Position numbers and translations under genes: made by a program. From contig CAMBHV010000082.1 in the NCBI GenBank assembly GCA_945867255.1, positions 1-6,523 of the forward strand: a stretch of DNA of 6,523 nucleotides, read 5' to 3'. The notes under the pieces were generated by a model. It searched no databases. It had not been told where the DNA came from and saw only the letters and a program-made list of their open reading frames with translations. Position 1 is the first letter of the stretch. Each line of letters opens with the position of its first letter. This DNA is from an uncultured Clostridia bacterium (GTDB lineage: Bacteria > Bacillota > Clostridia > Oscillospirales > Ruminococcaceae). This document shows positions 6,048 to 6,523 of the stretch, in pieces.

Positions 6048-6286
6048 TTGTTTCCCGCCTTTCGTTGTGGTATAGTGTGTATGTAAATATTTTTATTTGC
6101 GCTGACTGCGCGGGTGTTCCTACCACTCGCGCGGTCTTTTTTTGTTTCTTGCGCGGCAATTCCTGCCAAGCCCCACAGCACACCGGCAATGCCCAGCCGC
6201 AGCGCCGTCTGGCCCCAGATTTCCGCACCGCCCAGCACTGCCAGCCCCATCACCGCCAGCAAAACCGCGCCTGTCCTTCTCAGCAT
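6044..6286 (-). CDS. Small two-helix membrane protein with atypical tail
   Basis: The gene starts at ATG 6286-6284, sharing one base with the upstream TAA (TAATG), and ends in the GTGA overlap with the next gene. Of its 80 residues, about 5-23 (TGAVLLAVMGLAVLGGAEI) and 26-45 (QTALRLGIAGVLWGLAGIAA) are strongly hydrophobic. That predicts a hairpin of two membrane helices joined by a very short loop. After residue 46 the composition changes abruptly to AQETKKDRASGRNTRAVSAN and a basic end with no predicted fold. That tail is encoded across the hairpin, AT-rich stretch and promoter-like sequence described on the plus strand, so it may be read-through of what was originally intergenic DNA. Function unknown; small membrane proteins of this kind are common in phage early operons. 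The membrane part is credible, the tail less so. Confidence 0.65.
   Translation of the reverse strand: MLRRTGAVLLAVMGLAVLGGAEIWGQTALRLGIAGVLWGLAGIAAQETKKDRASGRNTRAVSANKNIYIHTIPQRKAGNK
6048..6076 (+). promoter_or_regulatory. Candidate plus-strand extended -10 promoter
   Basis: On the strand opposite the operon, TATAGT (6071-6076) matches five of six bases of the -10 consensus. It is preceded by TGG, giving the extended -10 form TGnTATAGT. A weak -35, TTGTTT (6048-6053), sits 17 bases upstream. Transcription would start near 6083. The -35 lies immediately upstream of the GTG start of the 128-residue gene, and the region also carries that gene's Shine-Dalgarno on the other strand. Prediction from sequence only. 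Confidence 0.5.
6083..6143 (+). ncRNA. Candidate antisense small RNA of about 60 nt
   Basis: A transcript from the plus-strand promoter-like sequence would begin near 6083 and end in the T tract of the intrinsic terminator at 6137-6143. That makes an RNA of about 61 nt with an AU-rich single-stranded 5' end and a GC-rich 3' hairpin. It contains no meaningful open frame. It would be antisense to the tail of the small membrane protein gene and to the leader of the 128-residue gene. A short GCGC...GCGC pairing (6099-6111) could compete with the terminator's 5' arm. The pairing of a good -10 with a strong terminator at short distance is the evidence; no homology is known to me. Confidence 0.45.
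6104..6143 (+). terminator. Intrinsic terminator acting on plus-strand transcription
   Basis: The arms 6104-6116 and 6124-6136 form a 13-bp stem with two G-U wobbles and a 7-base loop, followed directly by seven Ts (6137-6143). Read from the minus strand, the two wobbles become A-C mismatches and no T tract follows. The structure is therefore directional, for plus-strand RNA. No plus-strand protein gene precedes it, so it would terminate the candidate small RNA or block antisense transcription coming into the operon. Confidence 0.75.
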
Positions 6287-6523
6287 TACGCCAAACCCCT
6301 TTCTTTCAGCGCTTTTTGTGCCTTTCGTCTCTGCCTTTCAACCGCCTGTTTTGCCGCCCGTTCCAACTCCGCGCTTTTTCCGCGCCGCATATCCTGGCCA
6401 CAAAAGACCTCGCCAATTTCTCCCAGCGGAATGTTCAGTATCCGCGCTATCCTCACCATTTCCCATGCTGTAAAAGGCTTTTCTCCTCTCATGCGTGCAT
6501 ACAGCGTTCCGTCCGTCATATCT
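6286..6523 (-). CDS. Xre/Cro-like small DNA-binding regulator, N-terminus cut by window edge
   Basis: The frame stays open through the window edge: the codon before the first methionine (6519-6517) is GAT, with no stop, so the true start probably lies outside. The visible part begins with MTDGTLYARMRGEKPFTAWE and MVRIARILNIPLGEIGEVF. This resembles the recognition helix and following helices of Xre-family helix-turn-helix proteins, where a phrase like 'S-x-x-T-L-Y-x-R-M' precedes 'F-T-x-x-E-M-x-x-I-A-x-x-L'. A basic C-terminal helix rich in Lys, Arg and Ala follows, ending KALKERGLA. Such proteins are usually phage repressors, Cro-like or auxiliary regulators that bind operator DNA. It leads the visible operon and its stop overlaps the next start (TAATG). 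Which promoter it controls cannot be seen here. Confidence 0.75.
   Translation of the reverse strand, partial: DMTDGTLYARMRGEKPFTAWEMVRIARILNIPLGEIGEVFCGQDMRRGKSAELERAAKQAVERQRRKAQKALKERGLA

Noticed and set aside
6060..6100. Minus-strand promoter from TTTACA and TATACC
   Set aside because: The two hexamers are only 7 bases apart, so they cannot serve as -35 and -10; no alternative -35 at proper spacing was seen.
1..6523. CRISPR array, tRNA genes, insertion sequence ends or long direct DNA repeats
   Set aside because: No regularly spaced repeats, cloverleaf-like segments, terminal inverted repeats or transposase motifs were found on reading both strands; coding density leaves little room for them.

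Overview
The window looks like part of a temperate phage or prophage early/replication region from a gut-type Firmicute, most likely a Clostridia/Oscillospiraceae-like host. That host guess is inference from protein style, moderate-to-high GC and purine-rich Shine-Dalgarno sites; nothing in the window names the organism. Every convincing gene is on the minus strand, so transcription runs from high to low coordinates. The genes are packed as one polycistron with ATGA, GTGA and TAATG stop/start overlaps, and no intergenic gap exceeds about 70 bases. Both end genes run off the window.

In transcription order: (1) the C-terminal part of a small Xre/Cro-like DNA-binding protein (6523-6286); (2) a small two-helix membrane protein whose tail crosses an odd hairpin region (6286-6044); (3) an uncharacterised 128-residue protein with a GTG start (6047-5661); (4) a 183-residue protein ending in a four-cysteine putative zinc-binding module that has its own internal Shine-Dalgarno and ATG (5664-5113); (5) a VRR-NUC nuclease (5116-4700); (6) a 67-residue unknown (4697-4494); (7) a possible 32-residue overlapping peptide (4497-4399); (8) a phage-type DNA cytosine-5 methyltransferase (4427-2952); (9) a helicase-DNA methyltransferase fusion split by a reading-frame break (2933-2601 and 2604-442); (10) a 55-residue protein (437-270); and (11) the N-terminal part of a conserved-looking phage protein (310-1).

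The functional theme is DNA modification and processing: a structure-selective nuclease, a C5-cytosine methyltransferase and a fused SF2 helicase plus beta-order amino-methyltransferase lie side by side. A reasonable inference is that they modify and process phage DNA, possibly to evade host restriction. The fusion enzyme appears to carry a 2-base TG duplication between helicase motifs I and II. Removing that TG rejoins the two halves into about 829 residues.

The most unexpected non-coding signal is on the plus strand, opposite the operon. An extended -10 promoter-like sequence (6048-6076) is followed about 30 bases later by a 13-bp GC-rich hairpin and T7 tract (6104-6143). Together they look like a self-contained unit for an antisense RNA of about 60 nt.
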